Below are positions 1 through 6,944 of a DNA stretch of 22,622 bases, piece by piece. This stretch comes from an uncultured Saprospiraceae bacterium. Its GTDB lineage: Bacteria; Bacteroidota; Bacteroidia; Chitinophagales; Saprospiraceae. The stretch lies in assembly GCA_937926205.1 (NCBI GenBank), contig CALEYL010000057.1:1-22622 (forward strand). The letters run 5' to 3'. Under the pieces are notes generated by a model that saw only the letters and a program-made list of their open reading frames with translations, searched no databases and was not told the DNA's origin. How positions within the stretch are numbered: position 1 is the first letter of the stretch; every line of letters starts with the position of its first letter. The position numbers were made by a program, and so were the translations under genes.

Positions 1-28
1 TACTCTCTACCCTATACTTTCTACCGTT
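1..28. repeat. Degenerate heptamer run, 4 units of TACNNTN
   Basis: Four consecutive 7-nt units begin with TAC at positions 1, 8, 15 and 22 (TACTCTC, TACCCTA, TACTTTC, TACCGTT). The run touches the left edge of the window, so it may continue outside. It resembles the exact array at 61-172 in unit length and in the TACC core, but it is out of phase with it. No gene is visible in it. Confidence 0.55.
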
Positions 29-60
29 TGGGGCAGTGTTGCTTTATGGAGCAATCTGCT

Positions 61-172
61 CCGTCTACCGTCTACCGTCTACCGTCTACCGTCTACCGTC
101 TACCGTCTACCGTCTACCGTCCACCGTCTACCGTCTACCGTCTACCGTCCACCGTCCACCGTCTACCGTCCC
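61..172. repeat. Tandem heptamer array (CCGTCTA)x16
   Basis: There are sixteen contiguous 7-nt units with no indels. Units 1-8, 10-12 and 15 read CCGTCTA; units 9, 13 and 14 read CCGTCCA; the last reads CCGTCCC. On the + strand the array is open in all frames and would spell a seven-residue repeat (PSTVYRL). That is a by-product of the period and not evidence of a protein. On the minus strand each TAGACGG unit carries TAG, and because 7 is not a multiple of 3 the array stops all three frames. The stop codon of the leftward enoyl-CoA hydratase gene (163-165) is unit 15. Confidence 0.97.
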
Positions 173-942
173 CTAAACACCGCCTTCCGTTTTTCCAGAA
201 ATGCCGCCACGCCTTCGGCAAAATCTTCGGTCATTCCGGCTTCCACCTGCAACTCTTCTTCGAGGGCCAGCTGGGCCGTCAGGTCATTTGTCAATGAGCG
301 ATTGAGGGCGCGTTTGGTCAGAGCGAGGCCAATTGGCGGCAGCAGCGACAGTTGGGTCGCCAGCTCGGCAGCGGCGGTTTCCAGCTCTCCGTCCGGGCAG
401 ACTTTATAAATCATGCCCATCGCTTCCGCAGCCGCAGCGGTCACGCGCTCGCCCAGCATCATCAGGGCAGTAGCGCGTTGCATGCCAATGAGGCGCGGTA
501 GCGAAAAAGTGCCGCCGCTATCGGGGATCAGGCCGATTTTACTGAACGCCTGGATGAAAGAAGCAGAAGCTGTGGCGATGGTAATGTCGCATGCCAGCGC
601 AATGTTGGCGCCCGCGCCGGCCGCGACGCCATTCACGGCACAAAGCACCGGTTTTTCCATATTGCGGATGCGTTGAACGATCGGATTGTAGTGCTCTGAG
701 AGAATCGTGTACAGGGAAGGGCCGTCTTCCGCCACAATTTCCTGCAAATCCTGTCCGGCGCAAAATGCCTTTCCTTTACCGGTCAGCAAGACCACCCGAA
801 TGTTCTCATCCGCTGCACAGACGTCCAGTTGCTGTTGCAGTGCCAATGCCATCTCGCGGTTAAAGCTGTTGTAAACTTCCGGCCGGTTGAGGCTGATTCT
901 GGCAATGTGCTCGCCGGTTCGTTCAAAAAGAATGCTTTCCAT
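163..942 (-). CDS. Enoyl-CoA hydratase/isomerase, PaaG-like
   Basis: This 259-residue crotonase-fold protein has the usual family length. Visible signatures are the first oxyanion-hole segment AFCAGQDL (59-66), the second AAGAGANIALACD (107-119), and IGLIPDSGG (136-144). Asp141 occupies the acidic catalytic position used by PaaG-type isomerases, which act on ring-epoxidised phenylacetyl-CoA. The long match around HYNPIVQRIR and SFIQAFSKIGLIPDSGGT favours PaaG over ordinary fatty-acid hydratases, but no other paa genes are in view, so a general short-chain enoyl-CoA hydratase/isomerase role is possible. It is presumably a soluble cytosolic enzyme. The ATG at 942 gives the family-typical N-terminus. 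It is divergent from the dcw cluster. The C-terminus ends naturally (KAVFRGR) and the TAG stop lies inside the heptamer array. Confidence 0.92.
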   Translation of the reverse strand: MESILFERTGEHIARISLNRPEVYNSFNREMALALQQQLDVCAADENIRVVLLTGKGKAFCAGQDLQEIVAEDGPSLYTILSEHYNPIVQRIRNMEKPVLCAVNGVAAGAGANIALACDITIATASASFIQAFSKIGLIPDSGGTFSLPRLIGMQRATALMMLGERVTAAAAEAMGMIYKVCPDGELETAAAELATQLSLLPPIGLALTKRALNRSLTNDLTAQLALEEELQVEAGMTEDFAEGVAAFLEKRKAVFRGR

Positions 943-962
943 ATGTTGAGTTGTGTGGGTGT

Positions 963-970
963 CAAAGATA
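963..970 (-). promoter_or_regulatory. Candidate -7 promoter element for the enoyl-CoA hydratase gene
   Basis: Read on the minus strand this octamer is TATCTTTG, a perfect match to the Bacteroidota -7 consensus TAnnTTTG. It lies 20 bp upstream of the ATG at 942, so the leader would be only about 14 nt. I see no clear TTTG -33 box at the usual 19-21 bp spacing, so the call rests on the single octamer and its position. Confidence 0.5.
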
Positions 971-1149
971 GTACAAGCGGCATGGATTCATAGGCCGTAT
1001 GGAAAAAAATTAGTGCATCCCGGTATTTCCCCTGGGTTTACATCCTGAATTTTATCACCATATTATTTCCATCATTGAATTTTTTTGATTACAAAAATCC
1101 ATAAATCATGCGCAATGAAGCAATTGTGGAAAACTTTATTGAAAAAATG

Positions 1150-1179
1150 GTGGTAGAAAGTGGTAAAATGTGTAGAAAT
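1150..1179 (+). promoter_or_regulatory. Putative MraZ box: three direct decamer repeats
   Basis: Three head-to-tail decamers start at 1150, 1160 and 1170: GTGGTAGAAA, GTGGTAAAAT and GTGTAGAAAT. Each places a GTGGT/GTGTA core one helical turn from the next, with 5-nt spacers. This is the architecture described for MraZ operators (TGGGN repeats with 5-nt spacers in E. coli; GTG-rich repeats in mollicutes). The box ends 4 bp before a TAnnTTTG element and covers the -33 region, as expected for autorepression. Two further GTGGA half-sites occur at 1126 and 1213. Binding by this MraZ is inferred. Confidence 0.68.
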
Positions 1180-1183
1180 GATA

Positions 1184-1191
1184 TACTTTTG
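1184..1191 (+). promoter_or_regulatory. Candidate dcw promoter, -7 element TACTTTTG
   Basis: The octamer is a perfect TAnnTTTG match just after the MraZ-box repeats. Transcription would start near 1198, about 15 nt before the GTG at 1213. No TTTG -33 box is present at standard spacing; the GTGG repeats occupy that place. If this is the main promoter, ATGs at 1108 and 1168 cannot be used by its transcript. Confidence 0.6.
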
Positions 1192-1212
1192 GATACTCAA
1201 ATAGATAAAAAA

Positions 1213-1683
1213 GTGGAAATAAAGAAGCTTCTGGGGGAATACGAATGCGCATTAGACTCGAAAGGTCGTATGCGCATGCCGACCGGCCTCCTCAACCAAC
1301 TGGGGGAGGATGCACAGAAGCTGCCTTTTATTGTAAACCGCGGATTTGAAAAATGCCTGATGTTGTACCCGAAGCCCGTGTGGGATGAAATTACAACAGA
1401 AATCAACCAACTGAACACCTACAACAAGAAAAACCGGGAGTTCATCCGGTACTTCTACCGCGGCGCTCAGGAGGTTATGATGGATTCGGCTGATCGTATT
1501 TTGATTTCGAAGCGCCTGATGGAGTATGCCGACATCACCAAAGACGTGATTCTTTCAGCCTACAACGACCGCATCGAAATTTGGGCTAAGGAAGGATACG
1601 ACGACCTGATGGCTGAAGAGCCGACAGATTTTTCCGACCTGGCAGAAGAAGTGCTTGGCAAAATGAACGGCAATAAAGCATAG
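1213..1683 (+). CDS. mraZ: Transcriptional regulator MraZ
   Basis: MraZ is an AbrB-like DNA-binding protein that forms rings and represses the dcw operon from its own upstream region. From GTG 1213 the protein has 156 residues, the family's normal length. It carries the two duplicated DxxxR motifs, DSKGR (15-19) and DSADR (91-95), and the N-terminal signature KKLLGEYECALD. The frame is open further upstream to ATG 1108 (191 residues) and ATG 1168. I prefer GTG 1213 for three reasons: homologues begin a few residues before LGEYE, the upstream stretch is AT-rich and unlike the gene, and it contains the MraZ-box repeats and a perfect -7 element. It is first in the cluster, 5 bp before rsmH. Confidence 0.9.
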   Translation: MEIKKLLGEYECALDSKGRMRMPTGLLNQLGEDAQKLPFIVNRGFEKCLMLYPKPVWDEITTEINQLNTYNKKNREFIRYFYRGAQEVMMDSADRILISKRLMEYADITKDVILSAYNDRIEIWAKEGYDDLMAEEPTDFSDLAEEVLGKMNGNKA

Positions 1684-1688
1684 TTTCT

Positions 1689-2606
1689 ATGGCCTATCAC
1701 CTGCCTGCACTGGCTTCGGAAAGCATTGAAGGACTAAACATCCAGCCCGACGGCATCTACGTGGATGCCACACTGGGCGGTGGTGGGCATGCAACCTTAA
1801 TATTAAAGGAGTTGGGCGACAAAGGTCGTCTGCTTGGTTTTGATCAGGATGAAGACGCGGCGGCCAATGCGCCCAATGATCCGCGCTTTACTTTTGTCAA
1901 AGCCAATTTCCGCGATTTGAAACGCTTTTTACGCCTTCACGGGGCGCCAAAAGTTCACGGCATTCTGGCGGATCTCGGGGTTTCTTCGCACCAGTTGGAC
2001 GAAGCCTCCCGGGGGTTTTCCTACCGCTTCAAAGCGCCGTTGGACATGCGCATGAACACCGCAGAAACCAAAACGGCAGCGGATGTGGTCAACCACGCTT
2101 CTGAGTCGGAATTGCTGCGCATCTTCGGTGAATACGGAGAAGTCAGGAATGCACGCACATTGGCAGCAGCCATTGTTCAGGAGCGGAAAACGCGTCCCAT
2201 TCGCAGCATCGAAGATTTTGTAGCGATGCTGGATCCCCTGGTTCGCGGGCAGCGTTTGCGCTACCTGTCGCAGGTTTTTCAGGCACTGCGCATCGAAGTG
2301 AACGACGAAATGGGCGCTTTGGCTGATTTTTTGAAACAGAGTCAGGAGGTTTTGCACCCCGGCGGAAGGCTGGCCATCATCTCCTATCACTCGCTGGAAG
2401 ACCGGATGGTGAAGAACTTTTTCAAAACCGGAAATACAGACGGAAAGATTGAGCAGGATTTTTACGGCAACATCCACCGTCCCTTTACGCTGATTTCTAA
2501 AAAGGCCATTTTGCCTTCAGAAAAGGAGGTGCGGGAAAACCCGAGGGCACGAAGCGCGAAATTGAGGGTAGCGGAAGTTGACCCCGCCGGGCGGGACAAG
2601 TTTTGA
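1689..2606 (+). CDS. rsmH: 16S rRNA (cytosine1402-N4)-methyltransferase RsmH
   Basis: This 305-residue protein (older name MraW) uses SAM to methylate N4 of C1402 in the ribosomal P site. Motifs in order are the SAM-binding DATLGGGGH (26-34), FDQD (51-54), ADLGVSSHQLD (94-104), RGFS (108-111), PLDMRM (117-122) and, near the C-terminus, SYHSLEDR. Length and motif order match the family. The ATG at 1689 lies 5 bp after the mraZ stop, so the two are almost certainly cotranscribed. The stop TGA (2604-2606) shares its A with an ATG of the next frame. Presence at this position is standard for dcw clusters. Confidence 0.97.
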   Translation: MAYHLPALASESIEGLNIQPDGIYVDATLGGGGHATLILKELGDKGRLLGFDQDEDAAANAPNDPRFTFVKANFRDLKRFLRLHGAPKVHGILADLGVSSHQLDEASRGFSYRFKAPLDMRMNTAETKTAADVVNHASESELLRIFGEYGEVRNARTLAAAIVQERKTRPIRSIEDFVAMLDPLVRGQRLRYLSQVFQALRIEVNDEMGALADFLKQSQEVLHPGGRLAIISYHSLEDRMVKNFFKTGNTDGKIEQDFYGNIHRPFTLISKKAILPSEKEVRENPRARSAKLRVAEVDPAGRDKF

Positions 2607-2614
2607 TGATTTAT

Positions 2615-2641
2615 GCGCGATGGGCAGAGCCCAGCGCGAGC
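2615..2641. repeat. REP-like hairpin element, copy at the rsmH/ftsL junction
   Basis: Positions 2623-2641 read GGCAGAGC-CCA-GCGCGAGC, the same 19-nt element seen at 6864-6882 and 13202-13220. It folds: TGGGC (2621-2625) pairs with GCCCA (2629-2633) around AGA, and CGCG (2616-2619) faces CGCG (2635-2638) across one mismatch. It lies between the rsmH stop and the preferred ftsL start. Confidence 0.65.
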
Positions 2642-2653
2642 AACAAAAAAGCA

Positions 2654-2968
2654 ATGGCAAAAAAAGGATTCAGAATGAGCGATTTAAGCAGCCTGAGTTC
2701 GGGATTCATCCTGAACAATGTCGCTTTTATTGCTTTTTTAGGTTTCCTTGCCATCGTCTACATTGCCAATGCGCATTATGCCGAAAGCAACGTGCGCAAC
2801 ATCCAGCTGCTCCAGCAGGATGTCCGCGATTTGCGCTGGCAACTGAGGACGATTCAGTCAGAAAACATGTACAACAGCAAGCAGGCACAGATAAGTGATC
2901 AGATCCGGGAAGAAGGTCAGAACCTCCACCGGGGACAATCAAAAAAAATTGTCATTACAAAAGAATAA
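2654..2968 (+). CDS. ftsL: FtsL-like bitopic cell division protein
   Basis: This small protein has 104 residues from ATG 2654: a basic N-terminus (MAKKGFR), one membrane segment (about 19-38) and a hydrophilic, heptad-rich extracytoplasmic stretch (about 45-85) likely to form a coiled coil. Topology, size and its place between rsmH and ftsI identify it as the Bacteroidota FtsL-like protein, which links FtsQ partners to FtsW/FtsI. Sequence conservation in this family is weak, so the call leans on context. An in-frame ATG at 2606 overlapping the rsmH stop (and a TTG at 2603) would add 16-17 residues. I choose 2654 because those extra codons are exactly the dispersed hairpin element, which elsewhere is non-coding. 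The ftsI start is 12 bp downstream. Confidence 0.82.
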   Translation: MAKKGFRMSDLSSLSSGFILNNVAFIAFLGFLAIVYIANAHYAESNVRNIQLLQQDVRDLRWQLRTIQSENMYNSKQAQISDQIREEGQNLHRGQSKKIVITKE

Positions 2969-2980
2969 ATTATTAATCCG

Positions 2981-5131
2981 ATGGACGTTAAAAACGAAGT
3001 ACTGTATCGGGTGTACTTCCTGCTCTTCGGCATCGTGGTGCCGGCGGCCATCATATTGTTTTACCGAACCATAGACATTGCCATCATTCAGGGCCAGGAT
3101 TGGCGCGACAAAGGCAATACCAACTACATCAAAGCCCGCGAAGTGGAAGCCGACCGGGGCAATATCCTCGCTGCCGACGGTACTCTACTGGCAACTTCCG
3201 TTCCATTTTTTGACATCTACTTTGATCCACTGGCGTCTAAGCGGGAAAACTTCGACAAGTATGTTGATTCCCTCGCTTATTGCCTGGCGACATATGTGGA
3301 CAAGACCTATACTGTTGGCGCTTACCGCGATTACCTCATCAAACTGAGAGCTGATTCCGTTGATCGCCACGTCCTGATCAAAAGCCAGGTTTCTTATACT
3401 GAAAAGAAGCGGATGGAACAATTTCCGCTTTTCAACCTCGGGCAGTTCAAAGGCGGTTTTATCGCCAGCAAACGCAGCGAACGCAAACGACCTTTCGGGT
3501 TGCTTGCCCGCCGTACCATCGGCTATGTGCGTGAAGACTTTATGCCTGTTGGCCTCGAATCTTATTACGACGATGTCCTCGGCGGCAAACCAGGGCAACA
3601 GTATATGATTTGTGTAGACACCAAACGCGACCTCTGGGTTCCGGTAGAAGACCTTACTTCGATTGAACCCAAAAGCGGCGACGACATCATCACGACCATT
3701 GATGTCAACCTGCAGGCCATCACGGAGAATGCCCTGCTTCGCGCGGTACAGCACCACGACGCAGAATGGGGTGTTGCCATTCTTATGGAAAGCAAAACCG
3801 GCGCCATCCGCTCCATTGCGAACCTTGGTCGCACAGACGAAGGTTGGTTTGAGACCTATAATTACGCCATTGCTTCTGCTACAGAACCGGGATCAACGTT
3901 CAAGCTGGCTTCGATGATGGCTTTGATTGAAGACGGCCATGTGAATCTGGACGACTCCCTCGACATCCAGCAGGGTCGCGCTGATTTTTACAACGAAACC
4001 ATGATTGATTCGAACCCGCTCAGTTCCAAAATGGATACGACTACGGTAAAGCGGGCGTTCGAAATTTCTTCTAATGTGGGGATTGCCAAGTTGATACAGC
4101 AATATTATGGTGAAAAAACGAAGGAAAACGACAACAAAGGCGCTGCTCAGTTCATCGAGCGGCTGAAAGCATTTAACCTTCACCTGCCGACGGGCATCGA
4201 ACTGGACGGCGAAGCCAATCCGCTCATCAAAGAAGCCTACAGCGCCGAACACCAGTGGAGTGGCACAACCCTGCCCTGGATGGCCATCGGCTATGAAGTA
4301 CGGCTTACTCCGCTTCAATTGCTGACTTTTTTCAATACGGTGGCCAACGACGGTCAGTTGGTGAAACCCATGCTTGTTTCTGAGATTCAACGCTTTGGAA
4401 AAACGATTCAAAAATTTCCCACAACCGTGGTAAAAGACAGGATCGCCTCTAAAAAAACCATAGAACAGGTCAAAGAATTACTGGAAGCAGTCGTAGAGAG
4501 CGGAACGGCTTACAAACTCAAAACCGACCGCTACCATTTCGCCGGAAAAACCGGAACAGCGCAGGTAAATTACCGCCGTTCTGAATCCGGCAACCGCATT
4601 GGCGGCTATCAGGCGTCTTTTGTCGGTTATTTCCCGGCAGAAAACCCAATGTATACCTGCATCGTGGTCATCAACAAGCCGAGACAGGCCGGATATTATG
4701 GCGCAGATGTGGCCGGACCGGTGTTCCGCGAAATCGCTGACCGCTGCTTCGATGTTGTGGTGGATTTGCAAAAACCCATCAACCAGGGGCTGCGCCCGAT
4801 GCTGACAGAAAACACGCTGCCCAGCCGGGATATTGGCCGGAGAGAAGACCTGAAAACCGTGCTCGATTATCTGAATATGCCCTATTTCGATCAGTCTGAA
4901 ACCGAAATGGCCATCATCAACCCCCGTGCGGATAGTTTGATGATGGAAAACCGGAACATTGGTACCGAACGCGTGCCCAATGTCATCGGAATGGGTTTAC
5001 GGGATGCGCTTTATGCCCTGGAAAACCGGAAACTCAAGGTGCAGGTAAACGGCTTCGGGAAAGTTGTTTCACAATCTTTACCCCCGAATGCCATGGCCAA
5101 AGGGCGAAACATTCGCATCACCCTGCGGTAA
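2981..5131 (+). CDS. ftsI: Septal peptidoglycan transpeptidase FtsI (class B PBP) with PASTA domain
   Basis: A 716-residue class B penicillin-binding protein that crosslinks septal peptidoglycan beside FtsW. Order: one membrane anchor (about 11-28), dimerisation/pedestal domain with ADRGNILAADG (57-67), then the transpeptidase domain with STFK (catalytic Ser305, Lys308), SSN (363-365) and KTGT (523-526). A single C-terminal PASTA domain follows from about residue 655 (RVPNVIGMGLRDAL to the end). The start 12 bp after ftsL and position before murE match the standard dcw order. PASTA-bearing division PBPs are usual in this phylum and in Gram-positives, but absent from E. coli FtsI. All three active-site motifs are intact. 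Confidence 0.96.
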   Translation: MDVKNEVLYRVYFLLFGIVVPAAIILFYRTIDIAIIQGQDWRDKGNTNYIKAREVEADRGNILAADGTLLATSVPFFDIYFDPLASKRENFDKYVDSLAYCLATYVDKTYTVGAYRDYLIKLRADSVDRHVLIKSQVSYTEKKRMEQFPLFNLGQFKGGFIASKRSERKRPFGLLARRTIGYVREDFMPVGLESYYDDVLGGKPGQQYMICVDTKRDLWVPVEDLTSIEPKSGDDIITTIDVNLQAITENALLRAVQHHDAEWGVAILMESKTGAIRSIANLGRTDEGWFETYNYAIASATEPGSTFKLASMMALIEDGHVNLDDSLDIQQGRADFYNETMIDSNPLSSKMDTTTVKRAFEISSNVGIAKLIQQYYGEKTKENDNKGAAQFIERLKAFNLHLPTGIELDGEANPLIKEAYSAEHQWSGTTLPWMAIGYEVRLTPLQLLTFFNTVANDGQLVKPMLVSEIQRFGKTIQKFPTTVVKDRIASKKTIEQVKELLEAVVESGTAYKLKTDRYHFAGKTGTAQVNYRRSESGNRIGGYQASFVGYFPAENPMYTCIVVINKPRQAGYYGADVAGPVFREIADRCFDVVVDLQKPINQGLRPMLTENTLPSRDIGRREDLKTVLDYLNMPYFDQSETEMAIINPRADSLMMENRNIGTERVPNVIGMGLRDALYALENRKLKVQVNGFGKVVSQSLPPNAMAKGRNIRITLR

Positions 5132-5158
5132 CAACAGGGATTGAAAAGCTGAAGAGGC

Positions 5159-6607
5159 ATGATATTAAACACATTGATAGAAAACCTGCCGCTAAAAGTA
5201 GTGGCGGGCGATACAAATGCAAACATCCGGCGCCTCGATTTTGATTCGCGTAAAGTACAGGAGGGCAGCCTCTTTGTAGCCGTGCGCGGAACGCAAACCG
5301 ACGGACATGCATACATTGACAAGGCCATCGAACAAGGCGCAACTGCCATCATCGCTGAGCAATTGCCAGCAGAACCGGCAAAAAATGTCGTCTGGATTGA
5401 AAGTTCAGACAGCGCTCAAATGCTGGGCTTGCTGGCTTCGCGCTTTTACGGCGAGCCTTCGCGCAAGCTGCAACTGGTGGGTGTAACGGGTACCAATGGC
5501 AAAACAACCGTGGTCACCCTGCTGCACAACCTTTTTTCAGAGCTGGGGTACCGCTGCGGACTCTTATCTACCATCCGGAATAAAATCGGACAGGAAGAGA
5601 CGGTTTCCACACATACCACACCGGATGCCATTGCCATCAATGCACTATTGGCGGAGATGGTTGATGCTGGTTGCACATATGCGTTTATGGAGGTCAGTTC
5701 GCATGCAGTGCATCAAAAACGCATTGCAGGATTGCATTTTAAGGGCGGTATTTTCACCAACATCACCCACGACCACCTCGATTACCACAAAACTTTTCAG
5801 GCTTATATCGAAGCCAAAAAAGGTTTTTTCGACGGGTTGGGTAAAGATGCTTTTGCTTTGATCAATGCAGACGACCGCAGGGCTGAAGTGATGGTGCAAA
5901 ACTGCAAAGCGGCCGTGTATCGCTTCGGGATGAAGACCATGGCTGATTTTCGGGCCAGAATTCTGGAGAACGCCTTATCGGGCCTGCATCTGGAACTGGA
6001 TCGCCAGGAGTTTTACAGCCGACTGATCGGGGAATTCAACGCCTACAACCTGCTCGCCATTTATGGCGCTGCCGTTTTGCTGGGCGAAAAAAAGTTGGAA
6101 ACCCTGGCGGCGCTCAGCAAGTTGAGCTCTGCAGAAGGCCGGTTCGATTACGTGGAAGGACGGCAAATTATCGGCATCGTGGATTACGCACACACGCCCG
6201 ACGCGCTGGAAAAAGTGCTGAGCACCATCGCCCAGTTGCGCAAAGGAAACGGCAAAGTAATCACGGTGGTGGGCTGCGGCGGCGACCGCGATCGCACAAA
6301 ACGCCCCGAAATGGCCAAAATCGCCTGCCGCATGAGCAACCAGGTAATCCTGACTTCCGATAACCCCCGATCAGAGGATCCGGAAGCCATCCTTGCCGAA
6401 ATGGAAGCCGGCGTACCGGAAGCATTTACAGCTCAGGTACTCCGCATCAGCGACCGGAAGCAGGCCATCAAAACCGCCTGCCGCCTGGCGCAAAGTGGCG
6501 ACATCATTCTGGTAGCGGGCAAAGGCCACGAAAAATACCAGGAAATCAAAGGGGTGAAACACCCTTTCGACGATAAAGAGGTACTGATTGAAGCACTCGC
6601 CCCATAG
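5159..6607 (+). CDS. murE: UDP-MurNAc-L-Ala-D-Glu:meso-diaminopimelate ligase MurE
   Basis: This 482-residue ATP-dependent Mur ligase adds the third amino acid to the cytoplasmic peptidoglycan precursor. The N-terminal UDP-binding domain includes LDFDSRKVQ (26-34). The ATP-binding P-loop is VTGTNGKTT (109-117), the TTPD motif is at 153-156, and EVSSHAVHQKR (178-188) and NITHDHLDYH (201-210) follow. The lysine of EAKKGFF near 220 is the expected carbamylated Lys. DNPR (401-404) is the motif that specifies meso-diaminopimelate over lysine, so this organism should have DAP-type peptidoglycan. It begins 27 bp after ftsI. A 337-bp gap separates it from mraY, the widest break in the cluster. Confidence 0.96.
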   Translation: MILNTLIENLPLKVVAGDTNANIRRLDFDSRKVQEGSLFVAVRGTQTDGHAYIDKAIEQGATAIIAEQLPAEPAKNVVWIESSDSAQMLGLLASRFYGEPSRKLQLVGVTGTNGKTTVVTLLHNLFSELGYRCGLLSTIRNKIGQEETVSTHTTPDAIAINALLAEMVDAGCTYAFMEVSSHAVHQKRIAGLHFKGGIFTNITHDHLDYHKTFQAYIEAKKGFFDGLGKDAFALINADDRRAEVMVQNCKAAVYRFGMKTMADFRARILENALSGLHLELDRQEFYSRLIGEFNAYNLLAIYGAAVLLGEKKLETLAALSKLSSAEGRFDYVEGRQIIGIVDYAHTPDALEKVLSTIAQLRKGNGKVITVVGCGGDRDRTKRPEMAKIACRMSNQVILTSDNPRSEDPEAILAEMEAGVPEAFTAQVLRISDRKQAIKTACRLAQSGDIILVAGKGHEKYQEIKGVKHPFDDKEVLIEALAP

Positions 6608-6659
6608 CTCCTAAAGGGGAGTAGAAAAGCAGGGGGCTGAAGCTGGGGTTAGTAACCTG

Positions 6660-6690
6660 CGCACACACGGGGCAGAGCCTCATGTGTGCG
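6660..6690. repeat. REP-like hairpin element, variant copy
   Basis: The core GGGGCAGAGC (6669-6678) and the following CTC match the dispersed element, but the tail GCGCGAGC is replaced by ATGTGTGC. The replacement makes a different stem: CGCACACA (6660-6667) pairs perfectly with TGTGTGCG (6683-6690) around a 15-nt loop. The core is therefore conserved while the flanking arms differ but still pair. Confidence 0.6.
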
Positions 6691-6720
6691 GAGAATTGGA
6701 GTGGGAGTAGCGCAGCCATC

Positions 6721-6740
6721 CCTGCCTCGCCGGCAGGCAG
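6721..6740. repeat. CCTGCC/GGCAGG hairpin
   Basis: CCTGCC (6721-6726) pairs with GGCAGG (6732-6737) around TCGCC, followed by CAGGCG. A sister hairpin with the same layout, CCTACC-TAC-GGTAGG-CAGGC, lies at 13319-13338 in the murC/ftsQ gap. It lacks a T tract, so it is not a typical terminator. Confidence 0.5.
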
Positions 6741-6748
6741 GCGCAAAA

Positions 6749-6819
6749 TCCGTGTCATTAGTGTCATCCGTGTTCCCAAAAAGGCATACTAGGAACGCGG
6801 ATGACACTAATGACACGGA
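6749..6819. repeat. Long inverted repeat, 28-nt arms
   Basis: Arms 6749-6776 and 6792-6819 are reverse complements with a single mismatch (A expected, G found, at 6797), separated by a 15-nt spacer. Each arm is itself built on a 9-bp period (GTGTCATTA, GTGTCATCC, GTGTTCCCA on the left). The RNA would form a very stable hairpin in the murE-mraY leader. There is no U tract after it, so it is not a classical intrinsic terminator. Confidence 0.93.
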
Positions 6820-6863
6820 AAACGCGGAGAAGGACGCTACCTACTGCCTTTTAGAAACTTGCA

Positions 6864-6882
6864 GGCAGAGCCTCGCGCGAGC
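6864..6882. repeat. REP-like element, canonical copy upstream of mraY
   Basis: The sequence GGCAGAGC-CTC-GCGCGAGC matches the copies at 2623-2641 and 13202-13220 at all 16 fixed positions. Its middle, CTCGCGCGAG (6872-6881), is a perfect 10-nt palindrome. It lies about 60 bp before the mraY start. Confidence 0.7.
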
Positions 6883-6944
6883 GGATAAATCATGAATAGC
6901 TAAAAATTGCTCCTTTGGGGGCTAAAAGTATAAACGAATAAACC

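Larger units (their letters stand above)
6608..6944. other. Repeat-filled gap between murE and mraY (no gene)
   Basis: I see no credible gene in these 337 bases. From left to right they contain a hairpin variant of the dispersed element (6660-6690), a CCTGCC...GGCAGG hairpin (6721-6737), a near-perfect 28-bp-arm inverted repeat (6749-6819) and a canonical copy of the 19-nt element (6864-6882). The open frame at 6686-6895 is made almost entirely of these repeats and has no family signature. No TTTG-N19-TAnnTTTG promoter stands out ahead of mraY. Whether transcription runs through from murE cannot be decided from sequence. Confidence 0.8.

Noticed and set aside
29..60. Possible fifth copy of the dispersed element (GGGGCAG...GAGCAA)
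   Set aside because: Only the two ends match and the spacing differs by 2 nt; chance similarity cannot be excluded.
61..172. CRISPR array
   Set aside because: The 7-bp units are contiguous with no spacers and no cas genes nearby.
28..297. Plus-strand open frame with repeated PSTVYRL units
   Set aside because: It is only the translation of the CCGTCTA array running antisense into the enoyl-CoA hydratase gene; no family signature and no promoter.
6749..6819. Intrinsic terminator before mraY
   Set aside because: The stem is strong but the downstream sequence is GAAAACGCGG, without a T tract.
6686..6895. Small open frame of 69 codons in the murE-mraY gap
   Set aside because: Its sequence is made of the inverted repeat and dispersed elements, so it is very unlikely to be coding.
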